A stretch of DNA of 64,000 nt from VXYL01 sp965199915 (GTDB taxonomy: Bacteria; Pseudomonadota; Gammaproteobacteria; Pseudomonadales; Azotimanducaceae). Numbering within the stretch: the stretch's first letter is position 1; every line of letters begins with the position of its first letter. The notes under the pieces were generated by a model that had not been told where the DNA came from, searched no databases, and worked only from the letters and a program-made list of their open reading frames with translations. The stretch spans positions 1,364,001 through 1,428,000 of the forward strand of contig OZ241348.1 in the NCBI GenBank assembly GCA_965199915.1. The letters are read 5' to 3'. Below are positions 41,325-49,142 of the stretch, in pieces. Both the position numbers and the translations under genes were made by a program.

Positions 41325-41457
41325 CACCCGCTTGGCGCACGATACGGGGCGCGTTCGAGTTTGCTATGCAAACTCGGTGCCGTTTTGTGGAGGGGCAATG
41401 CGCACCCTGCGGGGCGCGGTGTATCGGGGCAGCTCGCCCACCCGCTTGGCGCTACGA
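41325..41457. repeat. Degenerate palindromic-repeat cluster flanked by 18-19-bp direct repeats
   Basis: CACCCGCTTGGCGC-ACGA at 41325-41342 recurs as CACCCGCTTGGCGC-TACGA at 41439-41457, beside the selD stop. Between them are a GGGGCGCGTTC start, the hairpin GAGTTTGC-TAT-GCAAACTC (41357-41375), and a second GCGCACCCTGCGGGGCGCG (about 41400-41418). These are parts of the mobile repeat seen at 2975 and 22001, here rearranged. The long direct repeats suggest an insertion with duplication, or slippage around selD's end. Confidence 0.7.
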
Positions 41458-43638
41458 CAGATCGAGTTCCAGCCCGCTCGCCACCACCTGTCCCACCACC
41501 GCCGCCCGCACGTGGCCGCGGCGGCGGAGTTCGGCGACGCAGCTCCGCGCCCGGTCCGCCCTCACGCCCGCCAACAAGCCGCCAGCGGTCTGCGGATCCG
41601 CCAAGACACGCGCCACCGCAGCCGCCGGCGACCCGCCATGCAGTGTGAAATCCGCTAGGGCTTGCTCGTTGCTCGCCTGCAAGGAGCTGACCACGTTCGC
41701 CTCCATGAGCCGCAAGGCGCCCGGCAAGTGCGGCACGCGGCGCGCCTCAACGCGGGCACCCACGCCGGAGGCGCGGGTCATTTCCGTCAAGTGTCCGGCC
41801 AAGCCGAAGCCGGTCACGTCCGTGCAGGCCGAAGCGCCGTGGGCGCGCAGCACCGCGGCGGCGGACGCGTTGGAGAAATCCATGGCGTCCACGGCCGCGA
41901 GCAAGTCCGTCGCGCGCGTTTGCCCGCGCATGGCGCCGGCGAGCACCGCGCCGGTGCCGAGGGGCTTGGTGAGCACGAGCTGTTCGCCGGCGATCAACCC
42001 CCCCTTGGTCCACACGTCGCCGTCAACGGAGCCCGTGACGCTGAACGCCAAGCCGAGCTCCGCGCCTTCCGCGGAGTGGCCGCCGACCAAGTCCACATCG
42101 TGTTCACGGAGCACGGCGAGCGCGCCCGACATGAGCTGGTACAAGTCCTCTTCCATCATCGCGTCGGCCATCGCCGGCACGGTGGCCAACGCCAGCGCGA
42201 AACGGGGACGCGCGCCAAACGCGAACAGATCGTTCAACGCGTGATGGGCGCCGATGCGACCGAAACGATAGACGTCGTCGATCAAAGCGCGGAAACCGTC
42301 GCAGCTAACGGCCAACTCGCCCGCCCCCACGCGCACCAGCGCCGCGTCGTCGCCCACGCCGCGCACGGTGGCGGCGGATGTGTGGATGTCCAGACGATGC
42401 AATACGCGGCGCAGCACGTCCGCGCCCAGCTTCGCGCCGCAACCGCCGCAACGCATCGGTTCGGGCGCTTCGCCGCGCAACGCGGCGGGCACCGGCGGCG
42501 CGGGCGCGCGCATCCTCGGCAGCCGGTCGAAGCGCACCATGAAGCGGCGATCGAGCCGCTGTTTCCAACGCCATGCCCACGCGCCGCCGGCGTGCCACGC
42601 GCCCCGTCCAGCCACCGCCCGAGCGTCGCCCAAGCCGACGATGGCCAGAGTGCGCCGTTGCGGCCGGTAGCGACGCGGGCGGCGGCCGGTGGCGACGGCG
42701 CGCAAGTTGGCGGCCAACACCGGCCCTTGCCGCACGGCGTACACGCCGGACTTCGGCAGCGGTGTTCCGTCCGCGCCGGGCATGGCTGCGACATCGCCCA
42801 CCGCGAACACGTTGTGGTGCGAAACGGAGCGCAAACAGGCGTCCACTTGGATGAACCCCTTGCCGTCGACCGCCAAGCCTGCCGGCGCCGCCCACGCGGG
42901 GGCTTCCACGCCGGTCGCCGACAGAACATGATCGGTCGGCAACTCGCGGCCGTCTTCGGCGCACACCCGACCGCGCTCGGCGCGCGCCACGCGGAAGGCC
43001 ACCAGCACCTCGACCCCCCGCGCGCGCAGCGCCGCCAACAGGCGCCGCCGCATCCCGCCCGAGCAACCGCCCAGCACGGTCGGCGCGGCTTCCACCAAGG
43101 CGCAACGGACATTGGGATGGCGATGCGCGATGGCGAGCGCCAACTCCACGCCGCCCGGGCCGCCGCCAACGATGGTCAAGTGCGCTGGCGGACCCTCTTC
43201 GACCAAACGCCGCCACGCCGGCACGAACCGGCCGATGGGCTTCACCGGCGTGACGAACGAAGAGGCGCGCAAGCCCCCGGGCGTGCCGCCGGTGTTGATC
43301 GACAGCACATCGAAGCGCATGGCGGGCCGGCGCGCGAGCCGCACGCGACCGGCGGCGAGATCCAACCCAGTCGCCTCGGCGGCCACGAACCGCGCCCCGG
43401 CGAACGCCGCCAAGCGCGCCAAGTCGATGTGCAGCTCCTCCGCCGCGTACCAACCCGCCACATAGCCCGGCAACATGCCCGAGTACGGCGAGTGCGCTTC
43501 GCGGGCCACGATGGTCAAGCGCAAGCCTGGCTGCGGTCGCATGCCGAACGCCTTGAGCACTTGCACATGCGCATGGCCACCGCCGAGCAGCACGATGTCG
43601 CGCAGCGGCGGCACGGCGTTTTCGACACCCGTTTTCAC
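41452..43638 (-). CDS. selD: Selenide, water dikinase fused to an NADH-dehydrogenase-like flavoprotein domain
   Basis: A 728-residue fusion. Residues about 14-390 are a pyridine-nucleotide-disulfide/NDH-2-like flavoprotein (IVLLGGGHAHVQVL, second dinucleotide site IVGGGPGGVELAL, VFAVGDVAAMPG). Residues about 395-728 are SelD: MRCGGCGAKLG with the C400-G-A-K403 active pair, GDDAAL for Mg-ATP, and NDLFAFGARPRFAL. SelD makes selenophosphate from selenide and ATP for selenocysteine or selenouridine. The flavoprotein may supply reduced selenium. Start placed at GTG 43638; upstream in-frame residues come from a tandem repeat and are rejected. A weak ribosome-binding site leaves the start uncertain. 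No selA, selB or mnmH gene is in the window. Confidence 0.9.
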   Translation of the reverse strand: MKTGVENAVPPLRDIVLLGGGHAHVQVLKAFGMRPQPGLRLTIVAREAHSPYSGMLPGYVAGWYAAEELHIDLARLAAFAGARFVAAEATGLDLAAGRVRLARRPAMRFDVLSINTGGTPGGLRASSFVTPVKPIGRFVPAWRRLVEEGPPAHLTIVGGGPGGVELALAIAHRHPNVRCALVEAAPTVLGGCSGGMRRRLLAALRARGVEVLVAFRVARAERGRVCAEDGRELPTDHVLSATGVEAPAWAAPAGLAVDGKGFIQVDACLRSVSHHNVFAVGDVAAMPGADGTPLPKSGVYAVRQGPVLAANLRAVATGRRPRRYRPQRRTLAIVGLGDARAVAGRGAWHAGGAWAWRWKQRLDRRFMVRFDRLPRMRAPAPPVPAALRGEAPEPMRCGGCGAKLGADVLRRVLHRLDIHTSAATVRGVGDDAALVRVGAGELAVSCDGFRALIDDVYRFGRIGAHHALNDLFAFGARPRFALALATVPAMADAMMEEDLYQLMSGALAVLREHDVDLVGGHSAEGAELGLAFSVTGSVDGDVWTKGGLIAGEQLVLTKPLGTGAVLAGAMRGQTRATDLLAAVDAMDFSNASAAAVLRAHGASACTDVTGFGLAGHLTEMTRASGVGARVEARRVPHLPGALRLMEANVVSSLQASNEQALADFTLHGGSPAAAVARVLADPQTAGGLLAGVRADRARSCVAELRRRGHVRAAVVGQVVASGLELDLS

Positions 43639-43660
43639 GTCGCGCGCACGAGAACAGAGG

Positions 43661-43757
43661 CTCCGACGGGCAGGTCGGCTACCGGCAGGTCGGCTCCGAC
43701 CGGTAGGTCGGCTACCGGCAGGTCGGCTCCGACCGACGGGTCGGCTACCACCGGCAC
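43661..43757. repeat. Tandem repeat, about 33-bp unit
   Basis: Alternating 15- and 18-bp blocks (CAGGTCGGCTACCGG then CAGGTCGGCTCCGACCGG) form a 33-bp higher-order unit repeated about 2.5 times, with a drifted last block (CGGGTCGGCTACC). It lies between the selD start and the stop of the redoxin gene and would be copied by slippage. Confidence 0.7.
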
Positions 43758-43788
43758 CTTGGCGACCAGCGGGTCGCGCCAAGCGACG

Positions 43789-44502
43789 TCAGGGCGAACC
43801 GCGGGGAACCTTATGGTGGCGGTGGTGCGCGCTCCGCGGCGTCTGTTCGCCAGCCTCCTCCGGCGCGAAGTTGATCAAACAGCCCGGCGCGTCCACCCGC
43901 GCCACCGCTGGGCGCTCGCCCGCAAGCACGGCTTGCAACGCGTCCGCGAGGTAGTGCTTGTTCGCCGCGGGGCGCTGGTGCTCGTAGGTGAGCCGGTCGT
44001 TCACCGGACCGCGGTACGCCACCCGCCAAGCGGGCGTCAGAACTAGGACTTCCGCAGTGCGTGTCAGTTCCAGGCCCTTGGCGACAGCCTGCGTCTCATC
44101 CACCAACACCGGCAGGTCGAAACCCCACTCCTCCGCTTCGGCGCGGATGTTCTCCGCGTCGTCCTGCCGATTGGCGTTGAGCATCAAGAACGCGATCTTC
44201 TCGCGTTCGAATTGATCGCGCACGGCGCGCAGATCATGCACCGCGTTGCGCACCAGCGGACAGCCGTTGCCCTGCACCATGAGCACCACCGCCTTGGCGT
44301 CTCGGTAGTCGTCCAGATCGTGCCGCGCGCCGCGGTGGTCGAGCAAGGCGAAGCGCTCCACCGGCAGCGCTGTCGCCAGCGGCCCGGGCAAAGCGAGCGC
44401 GGCGACGACGAGCAGACGCGACGTAACGAGCAGACGCGACGTGGAGCGCACATGGCCAAGCGCACCCTGCGGGGCGCGTGCCGGCCGGAAAACTCGACTC
44501 AT
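43789..44502 (-). CDS. Exported redoxin (thioredoxin-fold) protein
   Basis: A 237-residue AhpC/TSA-Redoxin-fold protein with a signal sequence (SRLLVVAALALPGPLATALP). Core: VERFALLDHRGARHDLDDYR, VVLMVQGNGCPLVRNAVHDL (single Cys in the active loop, G-C-P), FLMLNANRQDDAENIR, LPVLVDETQAVAKGL. No resolving Cys in the CxxC position. The N-terminal residues before the signal come from a degenerate mobile repeat (44460-44520), so the true start may be ATG 44502 or GTG 44451. An 18-bp tandem duplication (44407-44442) lies in the signal region. It is 20 bp after the multidomain redoxin gene and probably co-transcribed with it. Confidence 0.78.
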   Translation of the reverse strand: MSRVFRPARAPQGALGHVRSTSRLLVTSRLLVVAALALPGPLATALPVERFALLDHRGARHDLDDYRDAKAVVLMVQGNGCPLVRNAVHDLRAVRDQFEREKIAFLMLNANRQDDAENIRAEAEEWGFDLPVLVDETQAVAKGLELTRTAEVLVLTPAWRVAYRGPVNDRLTYEHQRPAANKHYLADALQAVLAGERPAVARVDAPGCLINFAPEEAGEQTPRSAHHRHHKVPRGSP

Positions 44503-44523
44503 TTGCGAAGGTCCGCGCCGCTC
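44460..44523 (-). repeat. Degenerate copy of the palindromic mobile repeat
   Basis: GCGCACCCTGCGGGGCGCG is followed, without the GAGTTTGC hairpin, by GGAAAACTCGACTCATTTGC and GGTCCGCGCC, which match the right half of copies 1 and 2. It spans the junction between two redoxin genes, supplying the last codon region of one and the first of the other. Confidence 0.65.
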
Positions 44524-46189
44524 ACGGTGCCTTGTCCAAATGCCGAAAACCAATGGACCCGAACAGCATCTCGTGCCAGCTTTGCAGGCCCCACGGCACC
44601 TCCACGTTCGGGTCTGGGTTCGCGGGGTTTTGCGCCGAATTGTCCCACCAAGTGCGATGCACCACGCGGGTTCCGGCCGGCAGCACCTTCGGTTCCTTCA
44701 GCACGTAAGTGGTCTGCCAGTTGAAGTCGTAGTTCGGCACGGACAGCAGCACTTCCTCGCGCCCGTCCGGGTAGAAGGCGCGGAACTCGGACGCCTTGCC
44801 GCGGTAGTGCGCGTGCGGCAACAGGTCGTAGACCAGGATGTCGCGCTTGAAGGTGCGCTCGGCGGTGTCGCTGTGCGCCTTGGCGTGCGCCGGAATGCGG
44901 ATCTTGTTGTTCATCAACACGGCCGCCGCGAGCTTGTGCTTGGGCGGCGCGTCGTGGAGGTAGAGGCCAAGCCGCGAACGGTCCGTGGTCGCTTTGCCAT
45001 AGGGCGTGTAGTGCATCTGGAAGACGATGGTGGCGCCCGCCGGCAACAACGTGCCGGTGCCGTCCGGGTTGGGCTCGGCAACCATGCCCGGCACATAGCC
45101 GCCAAGGCCGCCGCCCCGCCGCCGGCGTCCTGGCGCCGAATCCCCGCTCGGCAACGTCCAAGTGGTGATCACATGATGCAACGCCGCCCGGTCGCCGGGC
45201 AGAATCTCCGAACCGCGCACCCAGACGTCCTCATCGAGCGGATTGGACACAAACGGATACTGGTACTTCACCACTCCGCTGGCCGGCACGTCGAACGGCG
45301 GAATGTCGATAACCACATCCGGCTCGCCCATCTGCCAAAGCGGCCAGTCGTGCTCGTAGAGGGCCAGCGGATCTTCCCCCTCGCCGCGGCGGGCGCCGGT
45401 CTCGGCCCAATGCACCAAGGTGCGCGCCTCGGCGGCGCTGAGCGAGCGATCATTGGCGAACTCGCCGTGCATCGGATCGGCGTGCCAAGGGGGCATGCGG
45501 CGCGTGCGCACCACCTCGCGAATCATCGGCGCGAAGCCGCGCACGATGGCGTAGTTCCGCATCGCCCATGGGCCGATGCCGCCGTCGCGATGGCATGTGA
45601 CGCAGTTTTCGGCCAGCAGCGGCGCGACGTCGTCCACATAGGTGACGTCGGCCTCCGCGGCGCTGTCCAAGGGGCATGCGTCCGGGACTTCGCCACTCGA
45701 TGCCACTGATCGGCCGGCCGGGCCGGCGAGGAAGTTGGCCAAGGCGCCGGCCAGATCCGCGCCGCCGCGAAAAACAAGCCGCCAACCGTCAGTGTCCACA
45801 AGGAGCGCCTCGCCGGCGCTCTCGAACCCCAAGGACTCGCCAATGACGCGCGCTTCGTCCACCAACACCGGCAGCGAAACCTCCCCGAAGACGCGCCGGT
45901 CGATTACGCCGTCGGAGTTCACCAGCAGGAAGACCACCCCCTTGTCGGCGTAGCTGGCCGCCAGTTCCTCGAAACGCTCGACATCCTCCCGGACCGCCGG
46001 GCAGCGCGTGCTGTGCGCCATCAACGCGATGGCGCGCGCATCCGACAGATAGTGGAGTTCGTGGGAGCGCCCGTGGTGGTCGAGCAATGCGAAATTGTCC
46101 ACGCGCTCGCCAACCTGCAGCCCGAAGCCGCTGCCCGCGACAGCGACCGAAACCCCCGCCGCGGCTATTCGAATGCGCCGGCCCATCAT
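44522..46189 (-). CDS. Redoxin-cytochrome c-copper monooxygenase fusion (PHM/DBH-like)
   Basis: A 555-residue exported protein. After a signal peptide (RIRIAAAGVSVAVAGSGFGL), residues about 25-150 are a redoxin domain (FALLDHHGRSHELHYLSD, STRCPAVREDVERF). About 190-270 is a c-type-cytochrome-like domain with CVTCH. The C-terminal part has the copper sites of type II ascorbate-dependent monooxygenases: ALHHVITTW (paired His), FQMHYTPYGK, and LLPHAHYRGKAS. Starts at ATG 46189 after GGGGGGAAG. Likely an electron-transfer plus oxygenation enzyme in the periplasm; substrate unknown. The following gene is a second, smaller redoxin. Confidence 0.82.
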   Translation of the reverse strand: MMGRRIRIAAAGVSVAVAGSGFGLQVGERVDNFALLDHHGRSHELHYLSDARAIALMAHSTRCPAVREDVERFEELAASYADKGVVFLLVNSDGVIDRRVFGEVSLPVLVDEARVIGESLGFESAGEALLVDTDGWRLVFRGGADLAGALANFLAGPAGRSVASSGEVPDACPLDSAAEADVTYVDDVAPLLAENCVTCHRDGGIGPWAMRNYAIVRGFAPMIREVVRTRRMPPWHADPMHGEFANDRSLSAAEARTLVHWAETGARRGEGEDPLALYEHDWPLWQMGEPDVVIDIPPFDVPASGVVKYQYPFVSNPLDEDVWVRGSEILPGDRAALHHVITTWTLPSGDSAPGRRRRGGGLGGYVPGMVAEPNPDGTGTLLPAGATIVFQMHYTPYGKATTDRSRLGLYLHDAPPKHKLAAAVLMNNKIRIPAHAKAHSDTAERTFKRDILVYDLLPHAHYRGKASEFRAFYPDGREEVLLSVPNYDFNWQTTYVLKEPKVLPAGTRVVHRTWWDNSAQNPANPDPNVEVPWGLQSWHEMLFGSIGFRHLDKAP

Positions 46190-46296
46190 CTTCCCCCCAA
46201 CGTGTTTTCGCACGAGAGTATGGTGCCGAATCCACCGCCGATCAATCGTCGCCGGCGGGCACGGGCCGCAAGCGCGAACACCGAAAAACCGGCGCG

Positions 46297-46920
46297 TCAA
46301 TGCAGCAGGTTGTCTCGCGCCTTGGCCGCCTGGCCGAATTGGGTGGCCAGGAAATCCATTTGATCGCCAAGGATGCGCCCGGAGTTGGTGAGCGCCAGAT
46401 ACTCGGCGATATTCGGCACATACGGAAGCGCCAAGAGCGCCATGCCGCATTCGTGGGGCAAGCGGCTGCCCTTGTGGTGATTGCAGCGCTTGCAAGCCGC
46501 CGCCACGTTTTCCCACTCGTCGCGGCCACCGCGGCATTTGGGCACCACGTGGTCGCGCGTGAGCGACGCCGCCGCGAACACCCGTCCGCAATACAGGCAC
46601 ACATGCCGGTCGCGAGCGAACAACGCCGCGTTGGTGAGCGCCGGCACGGTGCGCATGTGGTGCGCATGCCGGCCGCCACAGGCGATGATGCTGTGGACGT
46701 CCACCGTCGTGCGGCTGCCGTCGATGCGCGAGTGGCCACCGCGCAACCGCAGCACCGCATCGCCAAGGGTCCACTCCACCAAGTCGCGGGCGTACAGGCA
46801 CACCGCTTCCTGCCAAGTGGCCCAGTCCACCGGTTGCCCGGCGATGTTCAGCCGCAGAATGCGTGGCACGCGGGCGTAATCGTCCAGCGTCGTGGCCGCG
46901 GCGGTCGAATTGGCGAGCAT
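46297..46920 (-). CDS. HNH endonuclease-family protein
   Basis: A 207-residue protein with a C-terminal HNH/zinc motif: CLYCGRVFAAASLTRDHVVP, then KCRGGRDEWENVAAACKRCNHHKGSR (two C-x-x-C pairs around the H-N-H core). The N-terminal 90 residues carry a conserved region (LRLNIAGQPVDWATWQEAVCLY) common in the stand-alone HNH genes of many proteobacteria. It is a chromosomal, non-mobile-looking copy; biological role in this class is unknown. The ATG at 46920 was chosen over an upstream start that extends into non-protein-like sequence. Confidence 0.88.
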   Translation of the reverse strand: MLANSTAAATTLDDYARVPRILRLNIAGQPVDWATWQEAVCLYARDLVEWTLGDAVLRLRGGHSRIDGSRTTVDVHSIIACGGRHAHHMRTVPALTNAALFARDRHVCLYCGRVFAAASLTRDHVVPKCRGGRDEWENVAAACKRCNHHKGSRLPHECGMALLALPYVPNIAEYLALTNSGRILGDQMDFLATQFGQAAKARDNLLH

Positions 46921-47132
46921 TTGCGCTTCCCTTGCTCCGCCGGCGCGTTGCGCTAGCGGGATCGGCGGACAATACTGAAGGAAAACCAATGTCGAATCAA
47001 CAACACTGGCGAGGTGTGCTTCCCGCGCTCCGTCCGGCGGGTGCTTGGCGCGGTCGCTGGTGTAAGATGCCCGTCCGTCGCAATTCTTTTGGGAACGTGT
47101 GAAGACCTGCCTCGCGCCAACGGACCTGCCCG

Positions 47133-48233
47133 ATGCGAGGACGCTTTTCTTGGCGGGGCGCATTGGATGACGGTGGCGCACTCTCGAAACGGCGCAAGGA
47201 GTTTCCGCTGACCACGCCATTGTTCCATTCGGTTCGCTTCGCGTCGGCCAACGTGTGCTATCCCTTGCCGGTGGCGGGACCGGCGCATTGGCGCGCCGGG
47301 CGCGAGCCCATCCGCGTCGCCTTGCCCGACGTGCCGGCCGATCACGTCATCGCCGCGAGCTTCTCAAGCCGCCCCGCGTCAAGCGCGTTCTCGTTCCGCC
47401 TCGCCTTCCACCGCAAACGCGCCGAGACAGCGCGGTTCGGCGGCCGGGGGCGCCGGCGCGAGCGGGCCGAGGGAGAGGACGTGTCCGTGCCGGTGGACTA
47501 CTTCCACGCGCGCGCGGCGCTGACCAATCCGGTGCTGAGCTTGCGGCACGCGCAGCCGGCCCCGCAGGACTACCTGCTCAGCGTGAGCATTCGCCCGCGC
47601 TTGATCAAGCCGCCAACGCACACACCCGCGGACACCGCGATCGCCGGCGCGGCGCGGCTGAGTCAAACCACTTTGGACGCGGCGGACCGTCTGCGCGCCT
47701 GCTCGCCGACCGCCACGGCCATGGCCCTTGGCATCGCGGACCACGAGAACCTGCGCGCGTTCGTGGATCTGGCGCGGCACCGCGCCACTGGCCTGCTCGG
47801 CGTTTGGCCGCAGAATATCTGGGCCGCCGCCCGCCGCGGCCGCCTTGGCGCGGTGGAGTTGATGTCGGACTGGGACACCGTGCGCCGCGCCCTGGCCGGC
47901 GCGGGCGATCGCGCCTCGCCGCAGCGGCCGGAGGACGCACCCGTGCCGATCCCGCTAGTCGCCAGCGTGGCCTTTGACCGCGGCGCCTTGCCGGGCAGTC
48001 CATTGCCGGAATCCGGCGGCCACCTGGTGACCGTGCGCGGCGTCGAAGGGGGCACCGTGGTGGTGCATGATCCCGCGGCCGCGCCAGCGGAGGTGTTGCG
48101 CGGCTACGACGCCGTGCGGTTCGCCGCCGCGTGGATGCGTTGGCGGGGCGCGGCGTATGTTTTCGCGCGCGAACGGGAACCGCTGTCCCGCGCCGCGCTT
48201 TGTCAAGAACCGCCTAGCGAAGTTGGCAGCTAA
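47133..48233 (+). CDS. C39-like papain-fold peptidase
   Basis: A 366-residue protein. The C-terminal half is a C39-like cysteine peptidase domain: LRACSPTATAMALG with catalytic C190, GGHLVTVRGVEGG with H297, and VVVHDPAA with D313. The N-terminal 150 residues are a beta-rich accessory region (DYLLSVSIRPRL). It shows no N-terminal membrane signal, so location is uncertain. The start is not firm: ATG 47133 lacks a good ribosome-binding site, and AAGGAG at about 47200 points to a non-ATG start near 47210. The next gene begins 13 bp downstream. Confidence 0.75.
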   Translation: MRGRFSWRGALDDGGALSKRRKEFPLTTPLFHSVRFASANVCYPLPVAGPAHWRAGREPIRVALPDVPADHVIAASFSSRPASSAFSFRLAFHRKRAETARFGGRGRRRERAEGEDVSVPVDYFHARAALTNPVLSLRHAQPAPQDYLLSVSIRPRLIKPPTHTPADTAIAGAARLSQTTLDAADRLRACSPTATAMALGIADHENLRAFVDLARHRATGLLGVWPQNIWAAARRGRLGAVELMSDWDTVRRALAGAGDRASPQRPEDAPVPIPLVASVAFDRGALPGSPLPESGGHLVTVRGVEGGTVVVHDPAAAPAEVLRGYDAVRFAAAWMRWRGAAYVFAREREPLSRAALCQEPPSEVGS

Positions 48234-48245
48234 GGGTTGCCCAGC

Positions 48246-49142
48246 ATGGGTATTGGCCATTCCCTCCACCTGTTTGTCGCCTACATGCTCCTCGTTGCGG
48301 CGGTGGCGTCGCTGAGCTACGGCCTGATCGGCTGGCACGCCACCACCTTCGACATGGACGGGGTCTGGCTCTACGACAACGGTTGGCGACCCCATCCGGT
48401 GCATTTCGTCGCCCTCGGCATCGGCTTGGCCGCGCCGATGCTGTGGGACATCTTCACGCTGGCGTTGGCGGCCGGCGAGCGGCAATACGACGTCAAGGAA
48501 CAGGACGCCAGGGAACGCGCCAGCGAGGCGCCGCCCGCGCGCGCGCCGAGCGAAACCTCGGCGCATGCCGGTGGCGCGTCCGGCGTGGACGCGGCGCACA
48601 CAGCTTCGGGTAAAGAAAGCCCGCCCGGCCCGCACGTCTTCTTTCGGCCCGTCAAGGCCGCCGACCGCCGCGAGTTCCTAGCGCTCACGCAGGACAGCCG
48701 CGACCTCCACGCGCCGTGGATCAAAGCGCCGCTCACCGCCCACACGTTCAAGGCGTATCTGCGCCGGGTCGAGGGAGACGACCATGCGGGCTTCGCGATC
48801 TGCCTACGCGACGGCGGCGAGATGGTGGGGGTCGTGAACATCAACAACATCCTTGGCGGCGCCCTGCGCGCCGGCACGGTCGCCTATTTCGTCGCCAAGC
48901 AGCACGCCGGCAAGGGCCACATGCGCGAAGGTTTGAGGCAAGTGAAGGAGCATGCGTTCCACGAGTTGGGGTTGCATCGCCTGGAAGCCAACATTCAGCC
49001 GGACAACATCGCCTCGATCGCGCTGGTGCGCGGTTGCGGCTTCGTCCTCGAGGGCGTCTCGCCGCGCTTCCTGTACATCAACGGCGCATGGCGCGATCAC
49101 GAGCGCTGGGCCGCCGTGGACGACCGCGAGGGTCTGCGGTGA
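48246..49142 (+). CDS. Membrane-anchored GNAT acetyltransferase (RimJ type)
   Basis: A 298-residue fusion. Residues about 8-80 hold two membrane helices (LFVAYMLLVAAVASLSYGLI; FVALGIGLAAPMLWDIFTLAL). Then comes a low-complexity linker rich in Ala, Ser and Glu, and from about 125 a GNAT domain of RimJ/RimL type (FFRPVKAADRREFLALTQ, VVNINNILGGALRAGTVAY, HAGKGHMREGLRQV, HRLEANIQPDNIASIALVRG). RimJ-like enzymes acetylate protein N termini or small amines in the cytosol; tethering one to the membrane is unusual. Coupled by a 4-bp overlap to the S9 peptidase. Confidence 0.8.
   Translation: MGIGHSLHLFVAYMLLVAAVASLSYGLIGWHATTFDMDGVWLYDNGWRPHPVHFVALGIGLAAPMLWDIFTLALAAGERQYDVKEQDARERASEAPPARAPSETSAHAGGASGVDAAHTASGKESPPGPHVFFRPVKAADRREFLALTQDSRDLHAPWIKAPLTAHTFKAYLRRVEGDDHAGFAICLRDGGEMVGVVNINNILGGALRAGTVAYFVAKQHAGKGHMREGLRQVKEHAFHELGLHRLEANIQPDNIASIALVRGCGFVLEGVSPRFLYINGAWRDHERWAAVDDREGLR

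Noticed and set aside
43639..43782. N-terminal extension of SelD made of S-R-P-A-G repeats
   Set aside because: Encoded by a DNA tandem repeat, unlike the flavoprotein N terminus in the family; GTG 43638 is the better start.
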